In this document: positions 40,141 through 48,959 of the stretch, one piece after another
Layout of the letters: each line of letters begins with the position of its first letter
Numbering within the stretch: the first letter of the stretch is position 1
Assembly (NCBI RefSeq): GCF_024734405.1
Contig: NZ_CP059556.1
Coordinates: forward strand, 1,426,001-1,490,000
DNA: 64,000 nt
Origin: Saccharopolyspora gregorii
GTDB taxonomy: Bacteria; Actinomycetota; Actinomycetes; Mycobacteriales; Pseudonocardiaceae
Direction of reading: 5' to 3'
The notes under the pieces: model-generated
Databases searched by the model: none
What the model was told of the DNA's origin: nothing
What the model saw: the letters and a program-made list of their open reading frames with translations, nothing else
Translations under genes and position numbers: made by a program

Positions 40141-40865
40141 CGCAGCCGCGCCACGGCGGCGGCCACGGTCTCGACCACGGGCACCGGTGGTTCCGGCGGC
40201 CGCCGCACCAGCACCACCGCGACGCCCAGCAGCCGGGCCGCGTCCAGCTTCGGGCGGGTCATCGGGCCGCCGCTGTCCTTCGTGACCAGCACGTCGATGC
40301 GGTGCTCGCGCAGCAGCGCCACCTCGTCGTCGAACGCGAACGGCCCGCGGGCCAGCAGCAGTTCGGTGCGCGGCGGCAGCGGCGGTTCCGGCGGGTCCAC
40401 GGCGCGCACCAGGAACCGCAGGTCCAGGTGCGCGAACCGGTGCACGCCCTGGCGCCCGGTGCTGAGGAAGATCCGCTCGCCCAGGCCGGGCAGCGCGGCG
40501 GCGGCCTCGTCGAGCGAATCCACCAGGTGCCAGTGCGGTTCCGGTTCCCAGCCGGGCCTGCGCAGCACCAGCAGCGGCAGACCCGCCAGTGCGCAGGCGC
40601 GCACCGCGTTCGCGGTCATCGCGGCGGCGAACGGGTGCGTCGCGTCCACCACCTCGTCGATGCGTTCGGCGCGCAGCCACGCGGCGAGGCCGTCGGCGCC
40701 GCCGAAACCGCCGATCCGCACCTCGCCGTCGGGCAGCCGCGGATCGCGCACCCGCCCCGCCAGCGAGGAGATCACGTGCACCGCCGGTTCGCCGCCGAGC
40801 CGGGCGGCGAGCTCGCGGGCCTCCGCGGTGCCGCCGAGCACCAGCACCCGCCGCACCTCGACCAT
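40128..40865 (-). CDS. cobK: Precorrin-6A reductase CobK
   Basis: This 245-residue NADPH-dependent reductase converts precorrin-6A to 6B. The N-terminal VLVLGGTAEARELAARL (residues about 7-23) is the family signature, followed by SSLAGRV, GEVRIGGFGGADGLAAWL, and VVDATHPFAAAMTANAVRA near 85. LVTKDSGGPMTRPKLDAARLLGV closes the substrate site near 205. The length matches CobK/CbiJ. It is transcribed against its neighbours: its 3' end overlaps cobIJ and its start is 23 bases from divergent cbiD. Confidence 0.94.
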   Translation of the reverse strand: MVEVRRVLVLGGTAEARELAARLGGEPAVHVISSLAGRVRDPRLPDGEVRIGGFGGADGLAAWLRAERIDEVVDATHPFAAAMTANAVRACALAGLPLLVLRRPGWEPEPHWHLVDSLDEAAAALPGLGERIFLSTGRQGVHRFAHLDLRFLVRAVDPPEPPLPPRTELLLARGPFAFDDEVALLREHRIDVLVTKDSGGPMTRPKLDAARLLGVAVVLVRRPPEPPVPVVETVAAAVARLRHAG

Positions 40866-40888
40866 GCGGCCAGCCTAGGCGGTGCGCC

Positions 40889-41971
40889 GTGACCGGCTCG
40901 GCGCTGCGCTACGGCTGGACGACCGGCGCCTGCGCCACCGCGTCCACCGCCGCCGCCTACACGGCGCTGCTCACCGGCGGTTTCCCCGATCCGGTGGGCA
41001 TCGTGCTGCCGAAGGGCCACCGGCCCGAGTTCGCCCTCGCCAAGGAACGGCTCACCGGCGGGTCGGCGATGGCCGCGATCGTGAAGGACGCCGGGGACGA
41101 CCCGGACGTGACGCACGGCGCGCTGGTGTCCGCGACGGTGCGCCCCGCCGATCCCGGTGCGGGAGTGGTGTTCCGCGCCGGCCCGGGCGTGGGCACCGTG
41201 ACGAAACCGGGCCTGCCGCTACCGGTGGGCGAACCGGCGATCAACCCGGTGCCGCGCGAACTGATCCGCGGCGTCGTGCGGCAGGTCGCCGCCGAGCACG
41301 GCGGCAGCGGGGACGTGGTCGTGGAGATCTCCGTGGAGGACGGGGCGGAACTGGCCCGGCGCACCTGGAACCCGCGGCTCGGCATCCTCGGCGGGCTGTC
41401 CATCCTCGGCACGACCGGCGTGGTGGTCCCGTACTCGTGCTCGGCGTGGATCGACAGCATCCGCCGCGGCGTGGACGTGGCGCGCGCCGCCGGGCTGGAG
41501 CACGTCGCCGGGTGCACCGGCAGCACCTCGGAGAAGCTCGTCGACCGCACCTACGGCCTCGCCCCGGAGGCGATGCTGGACATGGGCGACTTCGCGGGCG
41601 CGGTGCTGAAGTACCTGCGGCGCCACCCGGTGCCGCGGCTGACGATCGCGGGCGGCATCGGCAAGCTCGCCAAGCTCGCCGACGGGCACCTGGACCTGCA
41701 TTCGAAGCGGTCGCAGGTGAACTTCGCGCTGCTGGCCGGGATCGTGCGCGACGCGGGGGCCTCCGCCGAGTTCGCCGAGAGCATCCGCGGCGCGAACACG
41801 GCGCTGGACGCGCTCACCCGCTGCCAGGCCGAGGGCATCCCGCTCGGCGACCTCGTCGCCGCCCGGTCCCGCGACTTCTGCCTGACCACCCTCCAGGGCG
41901 CCCCGATCGACGTGGAGGTCCTGGTCATCGACCGCGCGGGCACCCTCGTCGGCCACGCCCCGTTCCGCTGA
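40889..41971 (+). CDS. cbiD: CbiD: cobalt-precorrin-5B C1-methyltransferase family
   Basis: This 360-residue protein has the CbiD hallmark LRYGWTTGACATASTAAAY at its N-terminus, GAGVVFRAGPGVGTVTKPGL, NPVPRELI near 130, and LSILGTTGVVVPYSCSAWIDSI near 170. CbiD is an unusual SAM-dependent methylase of the cobalt-early pathway; in CobF-lacking actinobacteria it is thought to supply the C1-methylation otherwise done by CobF. The GTG at 40889 is the only start giving the right length. It ends 7 bases before the convergent PIN toxin gene. Confidence 0.94.
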   Translation: MTGSALRYGWTTGACATASTAAAYTALLTGGFPDPVGIVLPKGHRPEFALAKERLTGGSAMAAIVKDAGDDPDVTHGALVSATVRPADPGAGVVFRAGPGVGTVTKPGLPLPVGEPAINPVPRELIRGVVRQVAAEHGGSGDVVVEISVEDGAELARRTWNPRLGILGGLSILGTTGVVVPYSCSAWIDSIRRGVDVARAAGLEHVAGCTGSTSEKLVDRTYGLAPEAMLDMGDFAGAVLKYLRRHPVPRLTIAGGIGKLAKLADGHLDLHSKRSQVNFALLAGIVRDAGASAEFAESIRGANTALDALTRCQAEGIPLGDLVAARSRDFCLTTLQGAPIDVEVLVIDRAGTLVGHAPFR

Positions 41972-41978
41972 CCGTCGC

Positions 41979-42539
41979 CTACCGCATCGAGCGCCGGGCG
42001 GCTTCGGCGAAATCGGGGACGACTTCGCCGAGCTGTGCCGGCAACGAGTCGATCGGGTCCGGCGGCCTGCGCCTGGCGAGCACGGCGTCCCGCAGGCATT
42101 GCGAGATCAACTCGGGATCTTCGTCGAGCAGGTCCACCAGGAACGCGTCGGGATGTGTGGCCGCAACGCCGTGTTCCCTCAGGTCGCGGGGCCGGAAATC
42201 GTCCAGGTTCGCGGTGACGATGACCTCAGCGCCGCCGTGCACCGCTGCGGCGAGCACGTGTCGATCCTCAGGCGCGTTGGTGAGCACGGGCATCAACCAC
42301 TCGTAGTCGGTGCCCTCGGCCTGCGGGAAGGCGGTGCGCATCGCGGCGACGCGCCTAGTGGCTCTCTCCGGAGTGATGGTCGCGCTGGCTCGCGGGAGGT
42401 TGCGACGCACTTCGTCGAGAACCTGCGCGGACCAGAGCGGGCGGAAGGCGTGCAGGCCGGCCGGCCGGAGTAGCACGTCCGTGAGGTTGACCGGGATGAG
42501 CACGCAGGCGTCGAGGAAGGCGGGCGCGGTCACGATCAC
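41979..42539 (-). CDS. PIN-domain toxin
   Basis: This 186-residue PIN-domain ribonuclease has its first catalytic aspartate, Asp10, in PAFLDACVLIP. Further acidic positions are in LDEVRRNL near 45 and NAPEDRHVLAAAV, with VIVTANLDDF as the usual third acidic motif near 128. It is of the longer PIN type with a C-terminal helical part. The GTG at 42539 overlaps the stop of the helix-turn-helix gene upstream (GTGA). The two form a likely type II toxin-antitoxin module. Confidence 0.88.
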   Translation of the reverse strand: MIVTAPAFLDACVLIPVNLTDVLLRPAGLHAFRPLWSAQVLDEVRRNLPRASATITPERATRRVAAMRTAFPQAEGTDYEWLMPVLTNAPEDRHVLAAAVHGGAEVIVTANLDDFRPRDLREHGVAATHPDAFLVDLLDEDPELISQCLRDAVLARRRPPDPIDSLPAQLGEVVPDFAEAARRSMR

Positions 42540-43009
42540 CGAGTGTGCATGAAGCCCATGTCGTCGTCGGCACTGCCGTCGGCTGCGGTCTCCCGAGTCA
42601 TCTCGTCCAGCACCGCCTGTCGTTCTTGCCGGGACTCGCGTTCGTAGGACAGCACGTCGGCGAGGCGGACGCGACGGTGGCTCGAGCGCTGCTCGAAGGG
42701 GATCCGGCCGGACTCCAGCAGCCTGACCAGCGTAGGTCGGGAAATGTTCAGCAGGTCGGCCGCTTGCTGAGTGGTCAGCACCGCGTGGAGAGGTGCGACG
42801 CTGACGGCGAGGCCGCGGGACATCGCCGTGACCACTTCGCGGAGCACGGCGTGGACCTCGGCGGGCATCTCCAGAACGTCTCCATCCGGGCCGATCAGCT
42901 TCGCCTGCTGAACACGGTCCGTGTTGAACGATGCGGCGAGCTCGCGAAGCGCCGCGTGCGCCGATTCGTCGGGAGGGAGCACCGTTCGCCGTTCGAGCGA
43001 GGCGGTCAT
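42536..43009 (-). CDS. Excisionase-family HTH antitoxin
   Basis: This 157-residue protein has an excisionase-type helix-turn-helix (about 80-130): LTTQQAADLLNISRPTLVRLLESGRIPFEQ, read in two halves, followed by HRRVRLADVLSYER. The N-terminal part is an alpha-helical domain, and the acidic tail (ADGSADDDMG) may wrap the toxin. The gene precedes and overlaps the PIN gene, the standard antitoxin position. AAGGAG precedes the ATG. Direct repeats and an inverted repeat upstream (43103-43155) are possible autoregulatory sites. Confidence 0.87.
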   Translation of the reverse strand: MTASLERRTVLPPDESAHAALRELAASFNTDRVQQAKLIGPDGDVLEMPAEVHAVLREVVTAMSRGLAVSVAPLHAVLTTQQAADLLNISRPTLVRLLESGRIPFEQRSSHRRVRLADVLSYERESRQERQAVLDEMTRETAADGSADDDMGFMHTR

Positions 43010-43393
43010 CGTCGGGCTCCTTCTGGCTAGGAGGTTGTGCTCGGTTTCTCATGGTAGCCGAAGGGGCCCAACGAATCGAACGAAACGAAAGGCTGATTCG
43101 TCGGGATGAACGTCCCGCGCGTGGGACGTGGTCTCCCCTGCGAACGGGATGAACGACGGGAGGTCTCGACGTCCCCCGGCCCGCCGCTTGAGGTGGCGAG
43201 CGAGGCGAACGGCCGCGCCCGCGTGGCGCCGCGAGGTCGTGCGACGCGGCGTTCGGCCGCTGCGGATGTTCGGGAGTCCCGGGAGAGCGGGAGACGGCGG
43301 TGGGGCAGGGCGGGTGTTCTGCACAGCGGGACGCATCCGATCCGGAGGCGGAGCGCGTCGCGGGAGGTGATCGGGAGCGGGATGTCCCGGGGG
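43010..43393. promoter_or_regulatory. Upstream region of the toxin-antitoxin genes
   Basis: No convincing gene. Two copies of CGGGATGAACG (43103-43113 and 43145-43155) are spaced 42 bases apart, and ACGTCCC/GGGACGT form an inverted repeat at 43110-43129 between them. They could be operator sites for the antitoxin, though they lie 95-145 bases from its start. The remainder shows nothing recognisable. Confidence 0.45.
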
Positions 43394-43675
43394 TCAGGAA
43401 GGCAGGCCGAGGGCGGCGGTGGTGACCGCATCGGGGTGCCCGGCCTGCCGCCAGTGCACCCGGGCCGGGAGGTCGAGGAGGGAGCGGTGCGGGTCGATTC
43501 CGCTCGCGCGGTAGGCGACGGCCTCGTCGTGGGAGTACACGATCACGACGTCGACGACGCCGGACGGCCAGTGCCGCACGTACAGCAGGGCGTCCAGCCG
43601 GCCGCCGTCGTCGTGCACCGGAACTCCCCGGAATCCCCGCGCTACGAGGCAGTGCAGGTTGTCGATCGCGTTCAT
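43394..43675 (-). CDS. Hypothetical protein
   Basis: This 93-residue protein has no membrane segment or known motif. The sequence alternates beta-like (DALLYVRHWPSGVVDVVIVYS) and helical parts and begins NAIDNLHCLVARGF. The ATG at 43675 follows GGAG. It is probably a small cytosolic protein of unknown role, divergent from the XRE regulator at 43984; such genes are frequent partners near DUF5753/DUF397 pairs. Confidence 0.65.
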   Translation of the reverse strand: MNAIDNLHCLVARGFRGVPVHDDGGRLDALLYVRHWPSGVVDVVIVYSHDEAVAYRASGIDPHRSLLDLPARVHWRQAGHPDAVTTAALGLPS

Positions 43676-43983
43676 GGCGCGAACTCCGTTCGAGGGGTGT
43701 CGAGGCTGGTCGGTCTCGGTGCGGGCGGGGTTCGGGACCGGGGAGGGGAACCGGTGGGGTCGGGCCGCGTCGGGGCGGGCCGGTCCGGCGGCACCGGGCG
43801 GGGAGCGGTGGGGGAGAGGAGAACCGCTCTTCCGCCCGGTGCGGCGGTGAGCACCGGAATCGGGCACCGATGTGGAGCACGCTACTTTTGCGGCCCGCTC
43901 CGAACTAGATCCCTGATCGGGTGATGATGTTGGTGGCGCAGTCCGGGCACACTCCTAACGCCACGACAGGAGAAGGGCAGCGG
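43676..43983. other. Divergent intergenic region upstream of XRE regulator
   Basis: About 308 bases without a convincing gene. The segment 43880-43930 (CTACTTTTGCGG, then CTAGATCCCTGATCGGG) is AT-richer than the rest and is the probable promoter zone for one or both flanking genes. Confidence 0.4.
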
Positions 43984-44850
43984 GTGAGCACGAGTCCGAC
44001 GGCGCTGAAGCGCTGGATCGCCGGGGAGCTGGCACGGCTCCGGGAGCGCAAGGGGGCCTCCAGGGCCGAAGCGGCCAAGGCGATCCGCGGCAGCATCCAG
44101 AACATCGGCCACTTCGAAGTCGGCCGCCGCATGCCGAAACCCCTGGAACTCGAAACCCTGCTCCGGTTCTACGGGGTGCCGGACCGGATCGACTTCTTCC
44201 TCTCGCTGCGGGACCGCAGCCGCAAGAGCACCGACTGGTGGGTCCGGTTCGATTCGGAGGAAGCGCTGCCCGACTACCTCAAGCTGTTCCTCGGCATCGA
44301 GATCATGGCGGACAAGATCGAGAGCTGGGACACGCACGTGGTGCCGGGCTTGTTCCAGACCAGGGCGTACGCGGACGCGATCATGCAGGGCGGTGCGCCG
44401 AAGCTGCGCAAGAAGGACCGGGAACGCCGCGTCGAGCTCCGGATGGGCCGGCAGCAGGAAGTGCTCGGTAACGGGAGGACGCCCGTGGTGCACGCCGTCC
44501 TCAGCGAGGCGTGCCTCCGGCACGTCAACGGCGGCCGCGCGGTGCACGTCGAGCAGCTGGCCGCACTGCTGGAGTGGATCGACGAACCGAACGTGGAGAT
44601 CCAGGTGCTGCCCTTCGAAGCCGGCCTGCTCACCGGCGTTGACGGCGCGTTCATGCTCCTGACCTATCCACGGGAGTTCGACCACGAGCTCGGGACCGCG
44701 TACGTGGAGAACCGCATCGAAGTGCTCTATTACGAGGAACCGGGGGCCGTCGCGCCGTTCCGGACGGCTTTCGACCAGCTGAAGGTGCAGGCGCTGAAGC
44801 CATCGGATTCCCGGGACCTGATCAAACGAGTGCTGGAGGAACACGCATGA
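43984..44850 (+). CDS. XRE-family regulator with DUF5753
   Basis: This 288-residue regulator has a helix-turn-helix at about residues 8-65 (GELARLRERKGASRAEAA, QNIGHFEVGRRMPKP) and DUF5753 at about 95-285 (WDTHVVPGLFQTRAYAD, NVEIQVLPFEAGLL, AYVENRIEVLYYEE). The GTG at 43984 is chosen over 43921 because AGGAGAAGGG lies upstream of it. The stop overlaps the following DUF397 gene (ATGA). It is the third DUF5753 protein in the window and is most divergent in its HTH. Confidence 0.92.
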   Translation: MSTSPTALKRWIAGELARLRERKGASRAEAAKAIRGSIQNIGHFEVGRRMPKPLELETLLRFYGVPDRIDFFLSLRDRSRKSTDWWVRFDSEEALPDYLKLFLGIEIMADKIESWDTHVVPGLFQTRAYADAIMQGGAPKLRKKDRERRVELRMGRQQEVLGNGRTPVVHAVLSEACLRHVNGGRAVHVEQLAALLEWIDEPNVEIQVLPFEAGLLTGVDGAFMLLTYPREFDHELGTAYVENRIEVLYYEEPGAVAPFRTAFDQLKVQALKPSDSRDLIKRVLEEHA

Positions 44851-45044
44851 CCGGCCGCGTCACCGACTGGCGGAAGTCCACCCGCAGCCATGCCGCGAAC
44901 GGGTGCGTCGAAGTCGGTTCCGCCGCGGATCGGGTCGGTGTCCGGGACTCCAAGCTCGGCGCCGGGAGCCCGGTGCTGGTGTTCACGGCCGCGGAGTGGG
45001 CGTCGTTCACCGCGGGCGCCCGCCGCGGCGCCTTCGACCGCTGA
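44847..45044 (+). CDS. DUF397 protein
   Basis: This 65-residue protein has the pattern DWRKSTRSHAANGCVEVGS, VGVRDSKLG and FTAAEWASF typical of DUF397. It is translationally coupled to the XRE/DUF5753 gene by ATGA. It is the second such pair in the window; the partner pairing by adjacency is nearly universal for the family. Confidence 0.93.
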   Translation: MTGRVTDWRKSTRSHAANGCVEVGSAADRVGVRDSKLGAGSPVLVFTAAEWASFTAGARRGAFDR

Positions 45045-45071
45045 GGTTCCGCCGCCGGAGCTCGCGGGCGG

Positions 45072-45815
45072 TCAAGTGGCGAAGCCGCCGTCCGCGTTGA
45101 GGGTGGCTCCGGTGACGAACGCGGCGTCCGGGCTCGCCAGGTGGGCGACGAGGCTGGCGATCTCCTCCGGGGTGCCGTACCGGCCCAGCGGGGTGGCGGA
45201 CCGCAGGCCCTCGGCGCGCGGCCCGGCGGCCGGGTTCATCGCGGTGTCGACGGCGCCGGGCTGCACGTCGTTCACGGTGATGCCGCGCGGGCCTAGGTCG
45301 CGGGCCGCGCTGCGGGTGAGCCCGGCGAGGGCCGTCTTGCTGGTGATGTAGGCGATCTTGTCCTGGAACGGCAGGTGGTCGGCCAGCGAGGTGCCGATGT
45401 TGATGATCCGCCCGCCCTCCGGCAGGTGCTTAGACGCCTCCTGGATGGCGACGAACGGGCCGCGCACGTTCACCGCCAGCGCGCGGTCGAAGTCCGCCAG
45501 CGGCAGCTCGTCCAGGTGCCCGGACTCGACCGTTCCGGCGTTGTTGACCAGGATGTCCAGCCCGCCGAACTCGGCGACGGTGGCGACCACGGCGGCCCGG
45601 ACCTGCTCGGGGTCACCGGCGTCGGAGCGCAGCACCAGCGCGCGCCCGCCGGAGACCGCGATCTCGGCGGCCACCTGCTCCGCGGCCGCCGCCGAGTCGG
45701 AATGGGTGAGCGCGACGGCCGCGCCGTCGGCGGCGAGGCGGCGGGCGATGGCGGCACCGATGCCGCGGGAGGCACCTGTCACCAGTGCGGATCGTCCGGC
45801 GAGCGGTTGCGGCAT
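45072..45815 (-). CDS. SDR-family oxidoreductase (3-oxoacyl-ACP reductase-like)
   Basis: This 247-residue short-chain dehydrogenase has the nucleotide motif TGASRGIG at residues 13-20, NNAG at 91-94, and the catalytic Ser143, Tyr156 and Lys160 (YxxxK in YITSK). Thr and His residues near the cofactor phosphate site suggest NADPH. The length and PG motif (NDVQPGAVDT) fit FabG-like reductases acting on carbonyls. AAGGAG precedes the ATG. Many paralogues exist in actinomycetes, so the substrate cannot be given. Confidence 0.92.
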   Translation of the reverse strand: MPQPLAGRSALVTGASRGIGAAIARRLAADGAAVALTHSDSAAAAEQVAAEIAVSGGRALVLRSDAGDPEQVRAAVVATVAEFGGLDILVNNAGTVESGHLDELPLADFDRALAVNVRGPFVAIQEASKHLPEGGRIINIGTSLADHLPFQDKIAYITSKTALAGLTRSAARDLGPRGITVNDVQPGAVDTAMNPAAGPRAEGLRSATPLGRYGTPEEIASLVAHLASPDAAFVTGATLNADGGFAT

Positions 45816-45943
45816 GCGGAGCTCCTTCCCGGGCCGTGCCTCGATTGCAGCAGGCGCGGGCCGCGCGCGGTACCGCCGCGCGAGCTCCCCGATCGGCGCG
45901 CGGAGGTTCCGCGCCGACCGATAGGTCCACTGTGGACGGAAGG

Positions 45944-46378
45944 TCAGCGCGGGGCGAGCGACAGGACCGGGAACACGCGCTCCGTCTTCGCCTGGTACCC
46001 GGCGAAGTAGGGGAACAGGGCCGTCAGCTGCGCGAACTTGACGTCCCGCAGCACGCCGGTGATCTCCCGGGCGCGGACGTCCAGCACGTCGGGGCCCACC
46101 TCGATGCGGGCGTCCGGGTTCGCGCGCAGGTTGAAGTACCAGTCGGGGTGCACGTCGGCCCCCGCTTTCGAGGCGAACACCAGGTACCGGCCGTCCTCCT
46201 CCAGGTAGGCCAACGGGGTGACGTGCGCGCGGCCGGTGCGGGCGCCGGTGCTGGTCAGGAGCAGCAGTGCGGCCCCGGCGAAGGCTCCGCCCACCACGCC
46301 CGCGTTGGCGCGGAACTCCGCGATCACGGGTGCGTTGTACCGGGCCGCGACGGTCGCGGTGATCTCGTTCCCCTCCAC
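45944..46378 (-). CDS. Deazaflavin-dependent nitroreductase-like protein
   Basis: This 144-residue protein belongs to the Ddn/DUF385 split-barrel family, which uses coenzyme F420. Landmarks are VIAEFRANAGVVGGAFAG, LLLLTSTGARTGRAHVTPL, YLVFASKAGADVHPDWYFNLRANP and IEVGPDVLDVRAREI. Members reduce quinones and nitro compounds. The GTG at 46378 is preferred because AGAGGA lies 11 bases upstream; an ATG at 46432 or 46441 would add a non-conserved leader. A close paralogue is at 48500. Confidence 0.9.
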   Translation of the reverse strand: MEGNEITATVAARYNAPVIAEFRANAGVVGGAFAGAALLLLTSTGARTGRAHVTPLAYLEEDGRYLVFASKAGADVHPDWYFNLRANPDARIEVGPDVLDVRAREITGVLRDVKFAQLTALFPYFAGYQAKTERVFPVLSLAPR

Positions 46379-46545
46379 TGGGCGGGTTCCTCTCCGTGCG
46401 CGGTGGGTGTCCGCGTCCGCCACCGCGGACATCATGATCACGATAGGGAACTCGGGCGCCCGGAGGAAACTCGGGAACCCCGACCGGCGCGCGGTCGAGG
46501 GGTCGGGGTGCGGGTGGCGCTGCGGCCTTCCCGCTATGCGGACGC

Positions 46546-46582
46546 CCGGCGGTCCCGCCCCGTCGCGGAGCGGGACCGCCGG
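46546..46582 (-). terminator. Terminator of the CocE-like gene, 13-bp stem
   Basis: CCGGCGGTCCCGC pairs perfectly with GCGGGACCGCCGG, 10 bases beyond the stop of the minus-strand gene at 46593. Confidence 0.78.
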
Positions 46583-46592
46583 TCGGCCGGGA

Positions 46593-48296
46593 TCAGGGCA
46601 GGGTGAACGTCGGGTCGGCCGGCGGCAGGGGTGCGGTGAACATCGCGAGGTAGGTGTCCAGGTACGGCGCCCGCGCGCCGGGCTGCGCCACGTCGTCGGC
46701 CGGATCGTCCAGCGCGAGGTCGAGCCGGGCGCCGCGCACCTGCACGGTCTCCCGCGAGGGCGCGTCGATCCAGTCGCGGAACGGGGTCTGGACGCCGCCG
46801 GGTTCGACCGTGCCGATCTCCACGGCCAGCGAGTGCCCGGCGGGCAGCGTCCAGTCGGTCGACTTGAGGTCGAACTCGGTGGTGCCGGAGCGCAGCACCG
46901 CGACCTGCTCGTCGAACATGACCGCCGTGCCGTCCGGCGCGACGTCGTGCAGCTGCACCATCACGTTCCCGCGGCCCTCGGTCTCCAGCGAGATGCGCGG
47001 CGTCCCGGTGATCCGGGTGTCCCGCGCGACCGGCTCGGAGCGCTCGACGATGCCGCCGGTGGGCCCGTCGTCACCGCCGTCGTCCACGTAGGACCCGCCG
47101 GAGAGCTCGACCCGCGCGGAGCGGTCGGGCATCGGCCAGCTGTCCTGCCCGCGCCAGGCCCCGCTGCCGTCCTGCACGGCGAAGGCCGGGTACCGGACGG
47201 GCGGTGCGATGCCCTTGAGGTGCTCGTCGTAGAAGGACATCGCCTCCGCGAACCAGCCGTCGCGGCCCATCGCGAGCCGCCCGTCCGCGGTCCGCTCGTC
47301 GCCGCGGACGTGGTCCCACGGCCCGATCCACCCGCGCTCCGGACCCTCGTGGTCGTCCAGGAACTCCTGCACCGCCTCCGGTTCGGTGTTCCACTCCAGC
47401 AGGCCCTGGGTGAGGAACAGCGGGGTGTCGGTGCCCTTCGCGAGCTCCGGCAGGTCCCGCGCCCGCCAGTGCTCGGAATCCGGGTTGCCGTTCAGGTAGC
47501 CGGCCTGGTTGTCGATGAGGCACTCCGGGTGCGCCTGCTCGTACGCGGAGTTCGCCCGGTAGTGCGGGTCGTCGTCGGGCAGCTGCGGCAGCGCCGCCAG
47601 CCCGTTGTAGGTGCCGGCCACGTTGACGGCCGTCGTCCGCGGCACCCCGTTGGAGTGGGTGTTGCGGTACGGGTCCCAGATCGGTTCCTGCGCGATGACG
47701 CCCTTCAGCGCGTCCTGGTCGAGGCCGACGCCGATCAAGCCGGTGATCGCGTCGTAGGACTTGCCGTACATGCCGACGGATCCGGTGGACCACGGCATGT
47801 TCGCCGCCCAGTCGATGGCCGCCCGGACGTCCGCCTGCTCGCCGGGGCCCGCGTAGTCGAGGCAGCCGGTCGAGCCGCCGAACCCGCGGGTGTCGACCCG
47901 CACGAACGCGTAGCCGCGCTCGAACAGGTTCGTGCCCTCGATGAACTCGTCGAACCGGCCGGAGGGGCCGGTGTGCTCGAAGCCCTCGTCGGTGAGCTGC
48001 CCGGAGTGCCCGAAGTACGGCCCGGCGGAGAGGATCACCGGCACCTGCTCGCCCGGCGCGAGCCCTTCCGGCAGCAGCACGTCGGCGTGCAGCTCGGTGC
48101 CGGAGTCGTCCGCGGACGGGAAGTAGTGCTGCGTCCAGGCCGCGCCTTCGGGGACGCGGTCGTTCTGCTCGTGGGTCACGGGTTCGTCGGCGGTGGCGAC
48201 CTAGGCGGTGCCCGCCGCGGAAGCGGCGGCGCCGGTCAGGGCGAGTGCTGCGGCGAGCGCGGAGGCGGCGCCGACGGCCGCGCGGTACCTCGTCAC
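46593..48296 (-). pseudogene. Secreted CocE/NonD-type (X-Pro dipeptidyl-peptidase S15) hydrolase interrupted by amber codon
   Basis: The full gene starts with GTG at 48296 after a strong GGAGGA site. It encodes a signal peptide (TRYRAAVGAASALAAALAL, TGAAASAAG), then TAG at codon 32 (48201-48203), and continues in frame VATADEP to the mature enzyme. The part downstream of the stop is intact: 528 residues from an in-frame GTG at 48179, with S15 alpha/beta-hydrolase motifs (VRVDTRGFGGSTG, the nucleophile elbow GMYGKSYDAITG near 138, GPWDHVRGDE near 299) and a C-terminal jelly-roll domain. Initiation at 48179 would make a cytosolic, unsecreted enzyme; otherwise the gene is inactive or the codon is read through. 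Confidence 0.8.
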
Positions 48297-48440
48297 GGTT
48301 CCTCCAGGGTGGGTGCGGTGCGGTGATCTCTGCTGCGATCAGCAGACACCCGGCCGCAGCGGCATGCTCAACACCGCACTCCCGTGAACCAGGACACACC
48401 CGGGCGCCCGCCGGGGAACAGCCGTCCGGCCCCGATCGCG

Positions 48441-48498
48441 CCGCGGCGGTGGACGTCCCTCCGCCCCCCGATCGCGCGGAGGGCGCCCACCTCCGCGG
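48441..48498 (-). terminator. Hairpin after second Ddn-like gene
   Basis: CCCTCCGC pairs with GCGGAGGG, enclosed by CCGCGG and CCGCGG, directly beyond the minus-strand stop at 48500. Confidence 0.55.
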
Positions 48499-48499
48499 C

Positions 48500-48940
48500 T
48501 CAGCCCTCGACGGGGCTCAGCGCCACGACCGGGATGACCCGGCCGGTCCCGCGCTGGTGCTCGGCCATGACCGGGAACGCCGCGACCGCCTCGGCGAACC
48601 GCTCCGCCCGCTCGGCGCCGGTGAGCTCCGCGGCCCGGACCCGCAGCCGCTCGGTGCCGACCTCGATCTCGGCGTCCGGGTTCGCCTTCAGGTTGTGGTA
48701 CCAGGCGGGGTGGGTGTCCGCCCCGGCCTTGGAGGCGAAGACGAGGTAGCCGCCCGCGTGCTCCAGGTACACCATCGGATTGGTGCGGGTCGCGCCGCTG
48801 CGCGCACCCGTGCTGTGCAGCAGCAGGATCGGCATGCCTGCGAAATCGCCGCCGACCTTCCCGCCGTTCGCGCGGAACTCCTCGATGACGGGGGAGTTGA
48901 ACCGCTCGGCCCACTCGGCCGTGACCGCGTTTCCGTCCAT
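48500..48940 (-). CDS. Deazaflavin-dependent nitroreductase-like protein
   Basis: This 146-residue Ddn/DUF385 family protein is closely similar to the one at 45944. Shared landmarks are FNSPVIEEFRANGGKVGG, ILLLHSTGARSGATRTNP, YLVFASKAGADTHPAWYHNL and IEVGTERLRVRAAEL. It likely uses reduced F420. The ATG at 48940 is chosen as GAGGAG lies at the right distance; a GTG at 48949 would put that site too close. It lies 19 bases after the OYE-family gene on the same strand, and the two probably form an oxidative or electrophile stress operon. Confidence 0.9.
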   Translation of the reverse strand: MDGNAVTAEWAERFNSPVIEEFRANGGKVGGDFAGMPILLLHSTGARSGATRTNPMVYLEHAGGYLVFASKAGADTHPAWYHNLKANPDAEIEVGTERLRVRAAELTGAERAERFAEAVAAFPVMAEHQRGTGRVIPVVALSPVEG

Positions 48941-48959
48941 CGTGGACACTCCTCTCGGA

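Noticed and set aside
43106-43924. Plus-strand open frame of 272 codons upstream of the XRE regulator
   Set aside because: Its second half is antisense to the 93-codon gene at 43394. The product is low-complexity and no ribosome site is seen.
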